In this document: positions 1-8,347 of the stretch, in pieces
Layout of the letters: every line of letters starts with the position of its first letter
How positions within the stretch are numbered: the stretch's first letter is position 1
DNA from: Ruminococcus flavefaciens 007c
GTDB taxonomy: Bacteria; Bacillota; Clostridia; Oscillospirales; Ruminococcaceae
Assembly: GCF_000571935.1 (NCBI RefSeq)
Contig: NZ_ATAX01000028.1
Location: 377,001-441,000, forward strand
DNA length: 64,000 bases
Direction: 5' to 3'
The notes under the pieces: generated by a model
What the model saw: only the letters and a program-made list of their open reading frames with translations
The model's database searches: none
Told to the model about the DNA's origin: nothing
Translations under genes and position numbers: made by a program

Positions 1-165
1 AAGTCAATAGGCGCGGAGCATTTTAATAATAACCATTCACCTTTCAGTTTTTATGCAGCAAGTGACTGTTTTCAGTCCGACGGGAAGATGTACTTCGACA
101 ATATAGTTCTCGTTCATTACCACTTGCCATATATTTTTATAAATAATATACAATTAAAATCTTGA
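1..165 (+). CDS. C-terminal fragment of an unidentified protein (5' end outside window)
   Basis: The first frame is open from base 1 to a TGA at 163-165, giving 54 residues. The segment FYAASDC...GKMYFDNIVLV resembles the last strands of a carbohydrate-binding beta-sandwich, in which a DNIVL-like strand often closes the domain. This fits its position next to a CAZyme gene, but the last 16 residues are unlike such a domain and the fragment is too short to assign. It could also be a chance open frame or a gene remnant. No terminator is evident before the next promoter. Confidence 0.4.
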   Translation, partial: KSIGAEHFNNNHSPFSFYAASDCFQSDGKMYFDNIVLVHYHLPYIFINNIQLKS

Positions 166-236
166 TGTTTTGCCTGCGTTTTTCGTAAAATAAGCACCAT
201 AAATAAAGCTATTGCGTTAAATAAGTGAGATCATTA

Positions 237-266
237 TTGACACCGATGCCTGCCTCATGGTACAAT
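237..266 (+). promoter_or_regulatory. Sigma-A promoter of the dockerin GH95 gene
   Basis: TTGACA at 237-242, an 18-base spacer, and TACAAT at 261-266 preceded by TG (258-259), so the -10 is extended. Transcription would start near 273. This excludes the in-frame ATG at 257 as a start and supports the ATG at 350. Confidence 0.8.
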
Positions 267-349
267 TAAATAGTACAGTAATAATAAAAAGATATAACTG
301 TATAAATATAGAAGGTCGTGTATCAAAACACAAAAGGGAGTTGGTAAAA

Positions 350-3300
350 ATGAAATCCGCATCCGCCAAAAAACTCATCTCGTTTTTCATTTCAGCTTGT
401 ATGGCGCTTCCTGTCACAGGTACGGGAGCTCCCGCATTCAGAATGAAAGGCGGCATTATTACGGCAGAAGCCGCCTATCCGCACGATGATGATCTGGTAC
501 TGCGCTATGACACCATGGCAGGCTTCAACAGCATTGACAACGCCTTCAACAACGACGAGTCCTTTTATCGGGCACTGCCACTCGGAAATGGACGTATCGG
601 CGCTATGGCTTACGGCAACTATCCCGACGAGCTGTTCGACATCAATGAATGTACAGTCTGGAGCGCAGGTCCCGGAAACAACAACAGGCAAGGCGCATCA
701 AAGAGACTGGCAAAGGTACAGCAGCTTCTCAGGGACAGGAAGTATACCGACGCCGACGCCATAGTCGGAAATGAAATGATAGCGGGAGGCGAGGCGAAAT
801 ACCAGAAAGTCGGCGCTCTTAAGCTCAGCTTCGGACACGAAAAGGTCTCGGACTATTCACGCGAGCTGGACATGAACGACGCCGTTGCCAGAAGCTCCTA
901 CACTTTCGGAGGTAAGAGGTTCACCCGCGAGACCTTTGTGAGCCATCCCGACCAGGTAATGGTAACGCGCATAACCTGCGACAGTCCTTCCTCCGTATCC
1001 CTTACGGCAGGATATGAAGGCGTCCTCAACGGAACAGTCACTGCCGACGGAAATGATACCATCGTTGCCAACGGCCACGGTGACGAAGACCTCTGGACCA
1101 GAGGGGCAGTATATTTCTCCACAAGAAGCAGATTCATCCCCGAGGGCGGAAGGGTAAGCGCAGGTAACGGCAAAGTAACGGTCTCCGACGCTGATTCTCT
1201 CCTCATCATCACCTCGGTACGCACAAATTTTGTGGACTACAAGACCTGCAACGGCGACGAAAAGGGCGAGGCAAAGGCCGACATCGAAAGGACAAGTGAT
1301 ATGTCCTACGAGACCCTTTACGAAAACCATGTCAGGGACTATCAGGAGCTCTTCAAGCGCGTTGACGTGGAGCTGGGCGGCGACAGCGCGGCTGCACGCA
1401 CCATGACAGCTCCTCAGCGCATAGCCTCATTCGGCTCAAGCGATGATCCCAAAATGGTAAAGACTCTTTTCCAGTACGGCAGATACCTTATGATAAGCGC
1501 TTCACGGGACGCTCAGCCCATGAACCTTCAGGGGATATGGAACAAATACTCAGCGCCCGCATGGGGAAGCAAAGCAACAACCAATATTAACTATGAAATG
1601 AATTACTGGCCTGCCTTCACCACAAATCTTGCAGAGTGCTTCACGCCCTTTGCGGAAAAGTCCAAGGGACTTTCAGAGGCAGGAAACGAGACTGCCAGAG
1701 TGCATTATGGCATATCCGAAGGCTGGGTTCTTCATCATAATACAGACCTGTGGAACCGCACAGGTCCTATCGACGGCACATGGGGACAGTGGCCCGTGGG
1801 AGGTGCATGGGTATCGAATATGCTCTATGACGCCTATCGTTTCAACCGCAGCGAGGAATATCTTGCCGACATATATCCCGTCATAAAGGGAAGTGCACAG
1901 TTCCTCAACAGTCTTATGACAACAGCGGATATAAACGGTCAGGAGTACATGGTCATAAGCCCCAGCACCTCTCCCGAGCTCAATCTGCCGCCCTATGCGA
2001 ATACATACATAGCTCACAGCGTGACCATGGACAACGGCATAGCTCGTGAGCTGTTCAAGGACGTGGCAGAGGCATCAGAGATACTCGGCTGCGATACTGA
2101 GCTCAGGAACGACCTCAACGCAAAGCTTTCGCTTATACGTCCCGAGACCATAGGCAAATGGGGACAGATACAGGAATGGGCGGAGGACTGGGACAACAAA
2201 AATGAAAAGCACCGCCATATCTCACATATGTACGCTCTTTACCCCGGCTTTGAGATAACTCCCGAGGATAATCCGACTACCGCTAATGCCGCGGCAGTAT
2301 CACTGAATGCAAGAGGCGACGACGGCACGGGCTGGTCAGAGGCATGGAAACTCAACTGCTGGGCAAGACTTGAGGACGGTGAACACGCATACAAGCTCAT
2401 AAAGCTCCTCATAACCCCCGTAAACAGGAACGGAAGGCTTTACGACAACCTCTGGGACGCTCATCCCCCCTTCCAGATAGACGGCAATTTCGGTTTCACA
2501 TCAGGCGTCGCGGAAATGCTCCTGCAAAGTCAGAATGACGTAATAACCCTGCTCCCTGCTATCCCGAAGCAATGGTCGGAGGGACACGCAAACGGTCTCT
2601 GTGCAAGGGGCAATTTTGAAGTCAGGGAAATGAGCTGGAAGAACGGACAGCTTGAAAAGGCAGTGATACTCTCAAAGTCGGGAGGCACCTGCACGGTAAG
2701 ATACGGCGGCGCAGAGGTAAGCTTCGACACGGAAAAGGGCGGGGAATATACCCTCGGCCCCGAGCTCCTGCCGGAGGAAGCCGGAGGAGAGCTGAAAAAT
2801 CTTGCATCAGGCAAGGAAGCAACGGCATCGGGAAGCGGATCGGGAGAGAGCGCAGCCATGGCAGTTGACGGGGACAAAAACACAAAATGGTGTCACGACG
2901 ACGGCATAGGCGGCGAATGGATTCAGATAGACCTGGGCGAGGTATGCGACATTCAGCGCTGGAGCGCCTCATTCGCAGGCATAAAAGAGAATATCCGCTT
3001 CAATCCCCGTGATTTCGTGCTCAGAGGAAGCACGGACGGAGAAAGCTGGACGGATATATCAAGGGTATACGGCAATACCAAGAGCAGCTGCGGACGCAGT
3101 GTGAGCAAAGTATCGGCAAGATATGTGCGGCTGGAAATGCTAACCTCAACTCAGGACAACAGCGGCGGCGCAAGGGTATACGAGTTGGAGATATGGGGCA
3201 GCGACGGCAAGCCGCCTGTTCCGAAAACAGCCTTTAAAACCTACGGCGGAAACGCATATAACTTCATGCGCGGCGAGATACGCAAGGACGACAGCGGCAG

Positions 3301-3793
3301 CACAGCCATAGGCTATATAACCGACGGTTCATATATAGTTTTCCGCAATCTGGACTTTGAGAGCGGAGCAGAGAGCTTCCGCGCAAAAACAGCCAGCGCT
3401 GCCGACGGCGGCACCATAGAGATACGCATAGGCTCTGCCAACGGTGAGCTCATAGGCAAATGTCCCGTAGGAGGCACGGACGGCTGGGACGAATATACGG
3501 AAACGAGCTGCAGAACCTCACAGTGCGAAGGCGTCAACGACGTATACCTCGTATTCAGAGGCGGTGACGGCTATCTTTTCAATGTCAGCGACTTCGGTTT
3601 TTACGGCATTGCAGGCGATATAAACTGCGACAGACAGGTGGACGTATTTGACATGATACGCATGAGGAAGGCTTTGCTGAACAGCAGCGGTCTCAGCGGA
3701 CTTGCGCTTTCCAATTCGGATATGAACAACGACAGTCAGACAAATACAGCCGACGCAGTTTCACTGCAAAAGTACCTTCTCGACATAAAATAA
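350..3793 (+). CDS. Secreted GH95 alpha-L-fucosidase/galactosidase with CBM domains and dockerin
   Basis: A 1147-residue cellulosomal glycoside hydrolase, probably removing terminal alpha-L-fucose or alpha-L-galactose from plant polysaccharides. The ATG at 350 has a GGGAG Shine-Dalgarno (336-340); the earlier ATG at 257 lies inside the promoter. A signal peptide ends near AEA (residues 39-41). The GH95 sandwich plus (alpha/alpha)6 barrel fills about residues 45-800. By analogy with Bifidobacterium AfcA, the residues expected for catalysis are present: N412 and N414 in NIN, the acid E609 in GQIQEW, and D711 in FQIDGNFG. An F5/8-type-C-like domain follows (about 816-952), then a CBM6/35-like domain (about 961-1086), then a type I dockerin (about 1089-1147) with two Ca-loop repeats, GDINCDRQVD and SDMNNDSQTN. 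The dockerin implies attachment to a scaffoldin outside the cell. Fucose versus L-galactose specificity cannot be decided from sequence alone. Confidence 0.93.
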   Translation: MKSASAKKLISFFISACMALPVTGTGAPAFRMKGGIITAEAAYPHDDDLVLRYDTMAGFNSIDNAFNNDESFYRALPLGNGRIGAMAYGNYPDELFDINECTVWSAGPGNNNRQGASKRLAKVQQLLRDRKYTDADAIVGNEMIAGGEAKYQKVGALKLSFGHEKVSDYSRELDMNDAVARSSYTFGGKRFTRETFVSHPDQVMVTRITCDSPSSVSLTAGYEGVLNGTVTADGNDTIVANGHGDEDLWTRGAVYFSTRSRFIPEGGRVSAGNGKVTVSDADSLLIITSVRTNFVDYKTCNGDEKGEAKADIERTSDMSYETLYENHVRDYQELFKRVDVELGGDSAAARTMTAPQRIASFGSSDDPKMVKTLFQYGRYLMISASRDAQPMNLQGIWNKYSAPAWGSKATTNINYEMNYWPAFTTNLAECFTPFAEKSKGLSEAGNETARVHYGISEGWVLHHNTDLWNRTGPIDGTWGQWPVGGAWVSNMLYDAYRFNRSEEYLADIYPVIKGSAQFLNSLMTTADINGQEYMVISPSTSPELNLPPYANTYIAHSVTMDNGIARELFKDVAEASEILGCDTELRNDLNAKLSLIRPETIGKWGQIQEWAEDWDNKNEKHRHISHMYALYPGFEITPEDNPTTANAAAVSLNARGDDGTGWSEAWKLNCWARLEDGEHAYKLIKLLITPVNRNGRLYDNLWDAHPPFQIDGNFGFTSGVAEMLLQSQNDVITLLPAIPKQWSEGHANGLCARGNFEVREMSWKNGQLEKAVILSKSGGTCTVRYGGAEVSFDTEKGGEYTLGPELLPEEAGGELKNLASGKEATASGSGSGESAAMAVDGDKNTKWCHDDGIGGEWIQIDLGEVCDIQRWSASFAGIKENIRFNPRDFVLRGSTDGESWTDISRVYGNTKSSCGRSVSKVSARYVRLEMLTSTQDNSGGARVYELEIWGSDGKPPVPKTAFKTYGGNAYNFMRGEIRKDDSGSTAIGYITDGSYIVFRNLDFESGAESFRAKTASAADGGTIEIRIGSANGELIGKCPVGGTDGWDEYTETSCRTSQCEGVNDVYLVFRGGDGYLFNVSDFGFYGIAGDINCDRQVDVFDMIRMRKALLNSSGLSGLALSNSDMNNDSQTNTADAVSLQKYLLDIK

Positions 3794-3820
3794 GTGCATC
3801 ATCCATACAGCAGCCAACGG

Positions 3821-3850
3821 AAAAGCCCCTTCAGAAAAAGGGGCTTTTCT
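3821..3850. terminator. Bidirectional rho-independent terminator
   Basis: AAAAGCCCC (3821-3829) pairs with GGGGCTTTT (3840-3848), with T-rich sequence downstream and A-rich sequence upstream. It separates the plus-strand GH95 gene from the convergent histidine kinase gene. Confidence 0.8.
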
Positions 3851-3890
3851 TTGTTTATTTACGATAAATTACTGATGCAGCCGCACCTTT

Positions 3891-5585
3891 TCACAGCTTC
3901 AGCTCCGCAGTGAACTCCTTGTCCGTACACGAAAGGGAGAGCTTTCCGCCAATATGCGCTGCTGCCTTATCCGCAATGGCAAGACCGAGGCCGCTGCCTC
4001 TCATGCCGTTGCGGGAGCTGTCTCCCTTGACGAAGGGCTGTCTGAGCTTTGAAACGTCGATCTTTCCGCTGATGGTATTCACCAGCGATATACGCTTCTT
4101 ACCCGAGATGGCCTTAATGCTTCCGCCCTTCTCGGTATATTTCACGGCATTTGAGACCAGATTTTCTATGATCTTTTCCACTGCCGCCTTATCCGCACAG
4201 ACCTGAGAATCCCCCTCAAAGCTGAGCTTTATGCCGTTTTCCTCAAGAATGGGCATATACTTCTCAAAGGCCTTCTCGAAGACCTTACGAAGTCCGAACT
4301 CCTCATTTTTGCCGCCCGAGCGGCTTTCCAGCGTGTTCAGCTCCAGGGTATTGAGTATAATATCGTCGGTATACTTAACGCTGCTTATGATAGAGCTGAG
4401 GTAATTTCTCTGCTCCTCCTCGGAAAGCTTTCCGTCAAGGAGGTTCTCGGCATAGCCGCCTATTGCCATAAGCGGAGTCTTTATATCATGGGCGAGACTG
4501 TTTGTCAGGTCACGTTGATAGTCCTCAAAGGCGTACATTGAACGGTTGAACATATCCTTCCTCCAGCAGAGCAGAGCGGCGATAACTGCCGCAAGTGCGA
4601 AGAATAAAAGTACAATGCGGAGGTACAGGCTGCGTATCTGCGAAGTCCAGCCGTCTATCCTGCATACGGTAATCAGACAGTAATCCTTTCCATCTATTTT
4701 CAGGCTGTCAACGGAGTAGTCCTCATTAACAAAAGTGCCGACGTTTTCTGATGAAAAATATGCTGTCGACATATTCGCCTTGGATCTGTATTTTTCCAGC
4801 AGGCCGTCAAACAGACCGCTGTCTGTACCTATATAATGCGCAATCGATGCGCGGGGATAAGGTTCGTCCGTGTTCTTGCTCATCATTGAAGTTCCCTTTA
4901 CCTCAATGAGCTCGTAGCCTTCCCCTTCAAAATTTATGATCATATCCTTTTGTTCTTCATTTATCAGCTTGTTTCCGTCGTCGGCATATTTCTGAAAACC
5001 CACGGTCACCTCATGAGGCACCATTCTGAGTGTTTCTTTATTTACATACAAACTATTCACTTTAATGGACTGTATATTTTCCTTGTCTTCCGATATACGT
5101 TCGAGTTCATTGCGAAGTTCCTCTGTCTCGGGAATATCGAGATCACAGGAGTAAAAATCCTTGTACTTTTCCTCAGCGTCGAACTTTACCATAACCCAGA
5201 ACTTTTCACGGCTCGATGCGGCAACATCACCATTCTCATCAAGGAGTACCGCAAATGCTGCTCCTTCAGAAGAACCATAGGAATCAGTCAGACTATATTC
5301 CTTGATACTTACATCATAGCCATTAAGCCCGAGATTATGGTCTGTTATTCTCATCAGACGCTCGCAGCCCATAGCATCAATATCTCTTGAACGTATATTT
5401 GAACATATCTCCTGCCTGTTCAGCATGAACTGGTCGTGTGCGTCCCTGTATATGAAGAACTCCGTTACCGCAAGCAGCATAGCAGCGAATACAGCAGTAA
5501 TGAGTATCACAGGTATCATAGCTTTTCCGAACAGCTTTATGAAGCTTGTACGCTTGCGGCAGCGTTTAAGAAATGTGTTTTTCAT
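3891..5585 (-). CDS. Membrane sensor histidine kinase
   Basis: A 564-residue sensor kinase that presumably phosphorylates the response regulator encoded 12 bases upstream. A membrane segment near residues 20-47 and a second near 322-343 enclose a large extracytoplasmic sensor region of unknown ligand. The HisKA H-box SLAHDIKTPL carries H366. The ATPase domain has the N-box IIENLVSNAVKYT and a G2 box GSGLGLAIADKA, but no clear DxGxG G1 box; the ATPase domain is short and reads VNTISGKID at that place. AAGGGGTG precedes the ATG. Its stimulus is unknown; no transporter or stress gene lies beside it. Confidence 0.88.
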   Translation of the reverse strand: MKNTFLKRCRKRTSFIKLFGKAMIPVILITAVFAAMLLAVTEFFIYRDAHDQFMLNRQEICSNIRSRDIDAMGCERLMRITDHNLGLNGYDVSIKEYSLTDSYGSSEGAAFAVLLDENGDVAASSREKFWVMVKFDAEEKYKDFYSCDLDIPETEELRNELERISEDKENIQSIKVNSLYVNKETLRMVPHEVTVGFQKYADDGNKLINEEQKDMIINFEGEGYELIEVKGTSMMSKNTDEPYPRASIAHYIGTDSGLFDGLLEKYRSKANMSTAYFSSENVGTFVNEDYSVDSLKIDGKDYCLITVCRIDGWTSQIRSLYLRIVLLFFALAAVIAALLCWRKDMFNRSMYAFEDYQRDLTNSLAHDIKTPLMAIGGYAENLLDGKLSEEEQRNYLSSIISSVKYTDDIILNTLELNTLESRSGGKNEEFGLRKVFEKAFEKYMPILEENGIKLSFEGDSQVCADKAAVEKIIENLVSNAVKYTEKGGSIKAISGKKRISLVNTISGKIDVSKLRQPFVKGDSSRNGMRGSGLGLAIADKAAAHIGGKLSLSCTDKEFTAELKL

Positions 5586-5597
5586 GGTATCACCCCT

Positions 5598-6272
5598 TTA
5601 TTTTTCCGAAAGCCTGTACCCTCTCCCTATAATTGTCTTTATCTGACCGCCTGCACTTCCGAGAGCCTTTCTCAGCTTCTTGATATGGTTGTCCACTATA
5701 CGGTCATTGCCGAAGAAATCGCTTCCCCAGACAGCACTGAGCAGCTTGTCACGGTCAATGGTCCACCCCTGATGGCTCATAAGATAGCGGAGTATCTCAA
5801 ACTCCTTCGGCGCAAGCTCAGTCTCAGTACCGTTAACACAGCAGACGAGCTTTCTTGTATCGAGACTTATGTCTCCGCAGGTAAGAAGTGTATCCAGTAT
5901 CGTGCCGCGGTCACGTTTTACCAGCGCTTCGCATTTGGCATAGAGGGCTGACAGCATAAAGGGCTTCATGATATAGTCATCACAGCCGATATCGTACCCG
6001 TAGAGCATATCCTCCTCCCGCACCCTTGCAGTGATGAATATAACGGGTATATCACTTTTCCGCCGGATCTCGCGGCATAGTGTGAAGCCGTCAGTGCCCG
6101 GCAGCATAACGTCAAGAAGTATCAGGTCAAATCCCTCCAGGCCGCCGTTTATGGTATCCAGAGCGTCATCGCCGCTGTAAACCGGAAGGATACTGACACC
6201 GCGGTTGCAGAAATACTTTGTAATGACCTCGCTTATACGTGTATCGTCCTCTATGAGAAGTATATTATTCAT
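5598..6272 (-). CDS. OmpR/PhoB-family response regulator
   Basis: A 224-residue DNA-binding regulator and the partner of the downstream kinase. The receiver domain (residues 1-115) shows the acidic pair D9/D10, the phospho-acceptor D54 in LILLDVMLPG, and the KPF lysine motif. A winged-helix C-terminal domain (about 128-224) includes the recognition segment NDRIVDNHIKKLRKAL and the closing IIGRGYRL. AAGGAG lies upstream of the ATG. Regulator and kinase form one minus-strand unit with the regulator first. Its targets cannot be inferred from the window. Confidence 0.92.
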   Translation of the reverse strand: MNNILLIEDDTRISEVITKYFCNRGVSILPVYSGDDALDTINGGLEGFDLILLDVMLPGTDGFTLCREIRRKSDIPVIFITARVREEDMLYGYDIGCDDYIMKPFMLSALYAKCEALVKRDRGTILDTLLTCGDISLDTRKLVCCVNGTETELAPKEFEILRYLMSHQGWTIDRDKLLSAVWGSDFFGNDRIVDNHIKKLRKALGSAGGQIKTIIGRGYRLSEK

Positions 6273-6303
6273 AAGGCAGGAGCTCCTTTTCTCTTATGGC
6301 TAT

Positions 6304-6312
6304 ATTATAGCA
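6304..6312 (-). promoter_or_regulatory. Extended -10 promoter of the two-component operon
   Basis: Read on the minus strand, TGCTATAAT (6312-6304) is an extended -10 about 30 bases upstream of the regulator start. No good -35 is seen 16-18 bases further up, as is common for extended -10 promoters. Confidence 0.5.
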
Positions 6313-6399
6313 CACAGATATATCCGCTGTATATCCTTTTGTGATCTTTTTCATATTTTTTGTTATCCGCAGCTGCTCCGCCGTTCACCCGAAGGGCAT

Positions 6400-6442
6400 A
6401 ACAAAAGCCGCAGCATCTCCCAGTGACTGGAAATGCCGCGGC
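6400..6442 (-). terminator. Rho-independent terminator after the DinB-like gene
   Basis: On the minus strand a 14-base stem (6442-6429 with 6421-6407, including G-U pairs) encloses a 7-base loop and is followed by TTTTGTT. It lies 25 bases past the DinB-like stop codon. Confidence 0.8.
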
Positions 6443-6466
6443 TGCGGTCACTTTATATTAAGTGTA

Positions 6467-6991
6467 TCAGAGCTTAATGACTCCCTTTCGGTATCTTCCG
6501 AAGAATATACCATCATCAACATACTTTTCCTTCTCCGATACCCACATAGGAAACTGCCCCTTTGCCAGAGCCGTCTGACCGTTGAGCATACCCGTATGGA
6601 AGGAGATATGCCTGAACTGTCTCAGCACCAGCTCCATGCGTGTATAGCGCGACTTCTCGGGCTTCTGATACAGCATATCATCTGTTAGGGTATCAAGATA
6701 GTCAAGAGTCTTCTTCTCCACAGAGTCGAGATAATCCAAGAGCTGCTCATCTGAAAGCACCACCGAAGTCGGATTATCGGGGTTGTCCATACCTTCCTCA
6801 TGGAAGGAAGGCTCCTCATAGACAAAGGGATTTATGAACCACTTGTCTGCCGAATGTATAGCGTGATAAGCCCATCTCCAGCAGGGAGCCCCGCAGCAGA
6901 GCGCGTCTCTGTCATAAGTTCGCAGTGAAGTCCTTATGTTCATAAAGTTAGGTATGACCATATCTTTAATTATCATGCAAAGCTCGTTCAT
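6467..6991 (-). CDS. DinB/YfiT-like putative metal-binding protein
   Basis: A 174-residue cytoplasmic protein with the look of the DinB/YfiT four-helix bundle superfamily. It has an early YHAIHSADKW histidine cluster and a later FRHISFHTG histidine pair, which together would give a metal site. Members of this superfamily include thiol-dependent transferases, but the substrate here is unknown. The ATG at 6991 is chosen because GGAGGG stands 6-7 bases upstream; an in-frame ATG at 7036 has no ribosome binding site. It is probably cotranscribed with the acyltransferase gene 58 bases upstream. Confidence 0.7.
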   Translation of the reverse strand: MNELCMIIKDMVIPNFMNIRTSLRTYDRDALCCGAPCWRWAYHAIHSADKWFINPFVYEEPSFHEEGMDNPDNPTSVVLSDEQLLDYLDSVEKKTLDYLDTLTDDMLYQKPEKSRYTRMELVLRQFRHISFHTGMLNGQTALAKGQFPMWVSEKEKYVDDGIFFGRYRKGVIKL

Positions 6992-7049
6992 AAAAATCCC
7001 TCCATATATATTTTTTCTGATCTTTGCAGCCCTCACAGGACAGCTGTAA

Positions 7050-8147
7050 TCATTTGATGCCGAATACCACTCTTTTTACAAAGGGTATCTTTGAACCTAT
7101 CAGTATTATTATTATACTTACGCCGACAGAAGCCGCTTCAAGAATAACGAACAGCACCAGCGGATGGAACCTGTTGAAGAACGACATTCCCGACAATGCA
7201 GCGGTAATGAATATATGCAGAAAGTATATTCCGAAGGACGCCCTTGACAGCCAGGTGATATGCTTATGTTCCCTGGCTTCCATGAAATGTCTGCGTATGG
7301 CTTCAAAGACGAATACACTGCAGAACGCCAGCGGAAAGAAATTATAAGCGACCTTTTCTCCGTCGGGAAGGGTATACTCCCAGTACTGGTATGCCGCGCT
7401 GACCATAAAAGTCACAAAGGCGATTATATCTACCGCTATCAGAGGCAGCTTCTTCAGCAGTCCCTTATTCAGGAAATATCCGATAATTATGAAGGTCAGA
7501 TATCTTGAAAAGAGATTCATGCTTCCGAGACCGAATTCCAGCTGTCCTTTCACTCCGTTTATCAGAAGGATACGGTTTATTGTCGGAACTACCATTGCCT
7601 CTGCAACGACAAGCCCCACAGGCAGCCAGAACCAGTCGGGATTGATCTTCCTGAAAGCCACTGCAATAAACGGAAGCAGCAGATAAAAGCACAGGATCAT
7701 CGGGATATACCACATATTTCCCATGGTCTCCTGATTGAAGAACAGCATCGTTCCCGCGAATCGTCCGAGAGTATAGCCTATGCCTCTTTCCAGAAAATCA
7801 TTTGCATGGAAGAGAGTCCTGTACCAGAACCCGAGAAAAAGCCATATCTCGGAAGTCACAAGTATGCTCAGCAGATTATGCCTGTAGAACTTTTTCAGAT
7901 CATCTTTATTCTCAAAGGACTTATTAAGTATGAGTACTCCTGTTATCATCAGGAATATGGGTACTCCTATGCGGCTGAAAATAAAGATGACCGAATGGAT
8001 AAAGGCGACTGCGCCTGAATGCTGCATAAACTGCTCATAAACGCTTCCTTCATCTCTGAATGCGCGGTTTACCGCATGATTGCTCGATATAGAGATAATA
8101 GCTATGGCTCTTGCAATATCAAGCCAGGTTATTCTCTTTTTTTCCAT
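7050..8147 (-). CDS. Membrane acyltransferase 3 family protein (OafA/WecH-like)
   Basis: A 365-residue polytopic membrane protein with about ten hydrophobic helices. It begins with the family signature WLDIARAIAI followed by SSNHAVNR, whose histidine corresponds to the conserved catalytic-site His of acyltransferase 3 proteins. Such enzymes O- or N-acetylate cell-surface polysaccharides or cell-wall sugars. The C-terminal part keeps the HITWLSRASFGIYFLH segment typical of the family. AAGGAG precedes the ATG. No glycan biosynthesis genes lie beside it, so the acceptor is unknown. Confidence 0.85.
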   Translation of the reverse strand: MEKKRITWLDIARAIAIISISSNHAVNRAFRDEGSVYEQFMQHSGAVAFIHSVIFIFSRIGVPIFLMITGVLILNKSFENKDDLKKFYRHNLLSILVTSEIWLFLGFWYRTLFHANDFLERGIGYTLGRFAGTMLFFNQETMGNMWYIPMILCFYLLLPFIAVAFRKINPDWFWLPVGLVVAEAMVVPTINRILLINGVKGQLEFGLGSMNLFSRYLTFIIIGYFLNKGLLKKLPLIAVDIIAFVTFMVSAAYQYWEYTLPDGEKVAYNFFPLAFCSVFVFEAIRRHFMEAREHKHITWLSRASFGIYFLHIFITAALSGMSFFNRFHPLVLFVILEAASVGVSIIIILIGSKIPFVKRVVFGIK

Positions 8148-8281
8148 ATATTTCTCCTTACAGAAAATAAATAAAAAAGTTGGACGTAATAGCGGATCTT
8201 ATGGTATGTCATATCTTAACTGTATGTGGCGCTTTGTCGGCAAATATGTCACAAGCCTGCTGTTAAGAAATCTGAAAAGAA

Positions 8282-8310
8282 AAATTATGTCAGAAAAGTT
8301 CTGTTGTCAA
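8282..8310 (-). promoter_or_regulatory. Putative promoter of the acyltransferase-DinB unit
   Basis: On the minus strand, TTGACA (8310-8305), a 17-base spacer and TAATTT (8287-8282). It is placed between the thrS stop and the acyltransferase gene and would give a 5' leader of about 130 bases. The -10 is non-consensus. Confidence 0.5.
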
Positions 8311-8347
8311 AATGCTGTCAGCGGATCTCCGCAAAAAATATCAGATC

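Noticed and set aside
857..1330. 157-codon minus-strand frame inside the dockerin GH95 gene
   Set aside because: Shadow of the GH95 coding frame, no start site.
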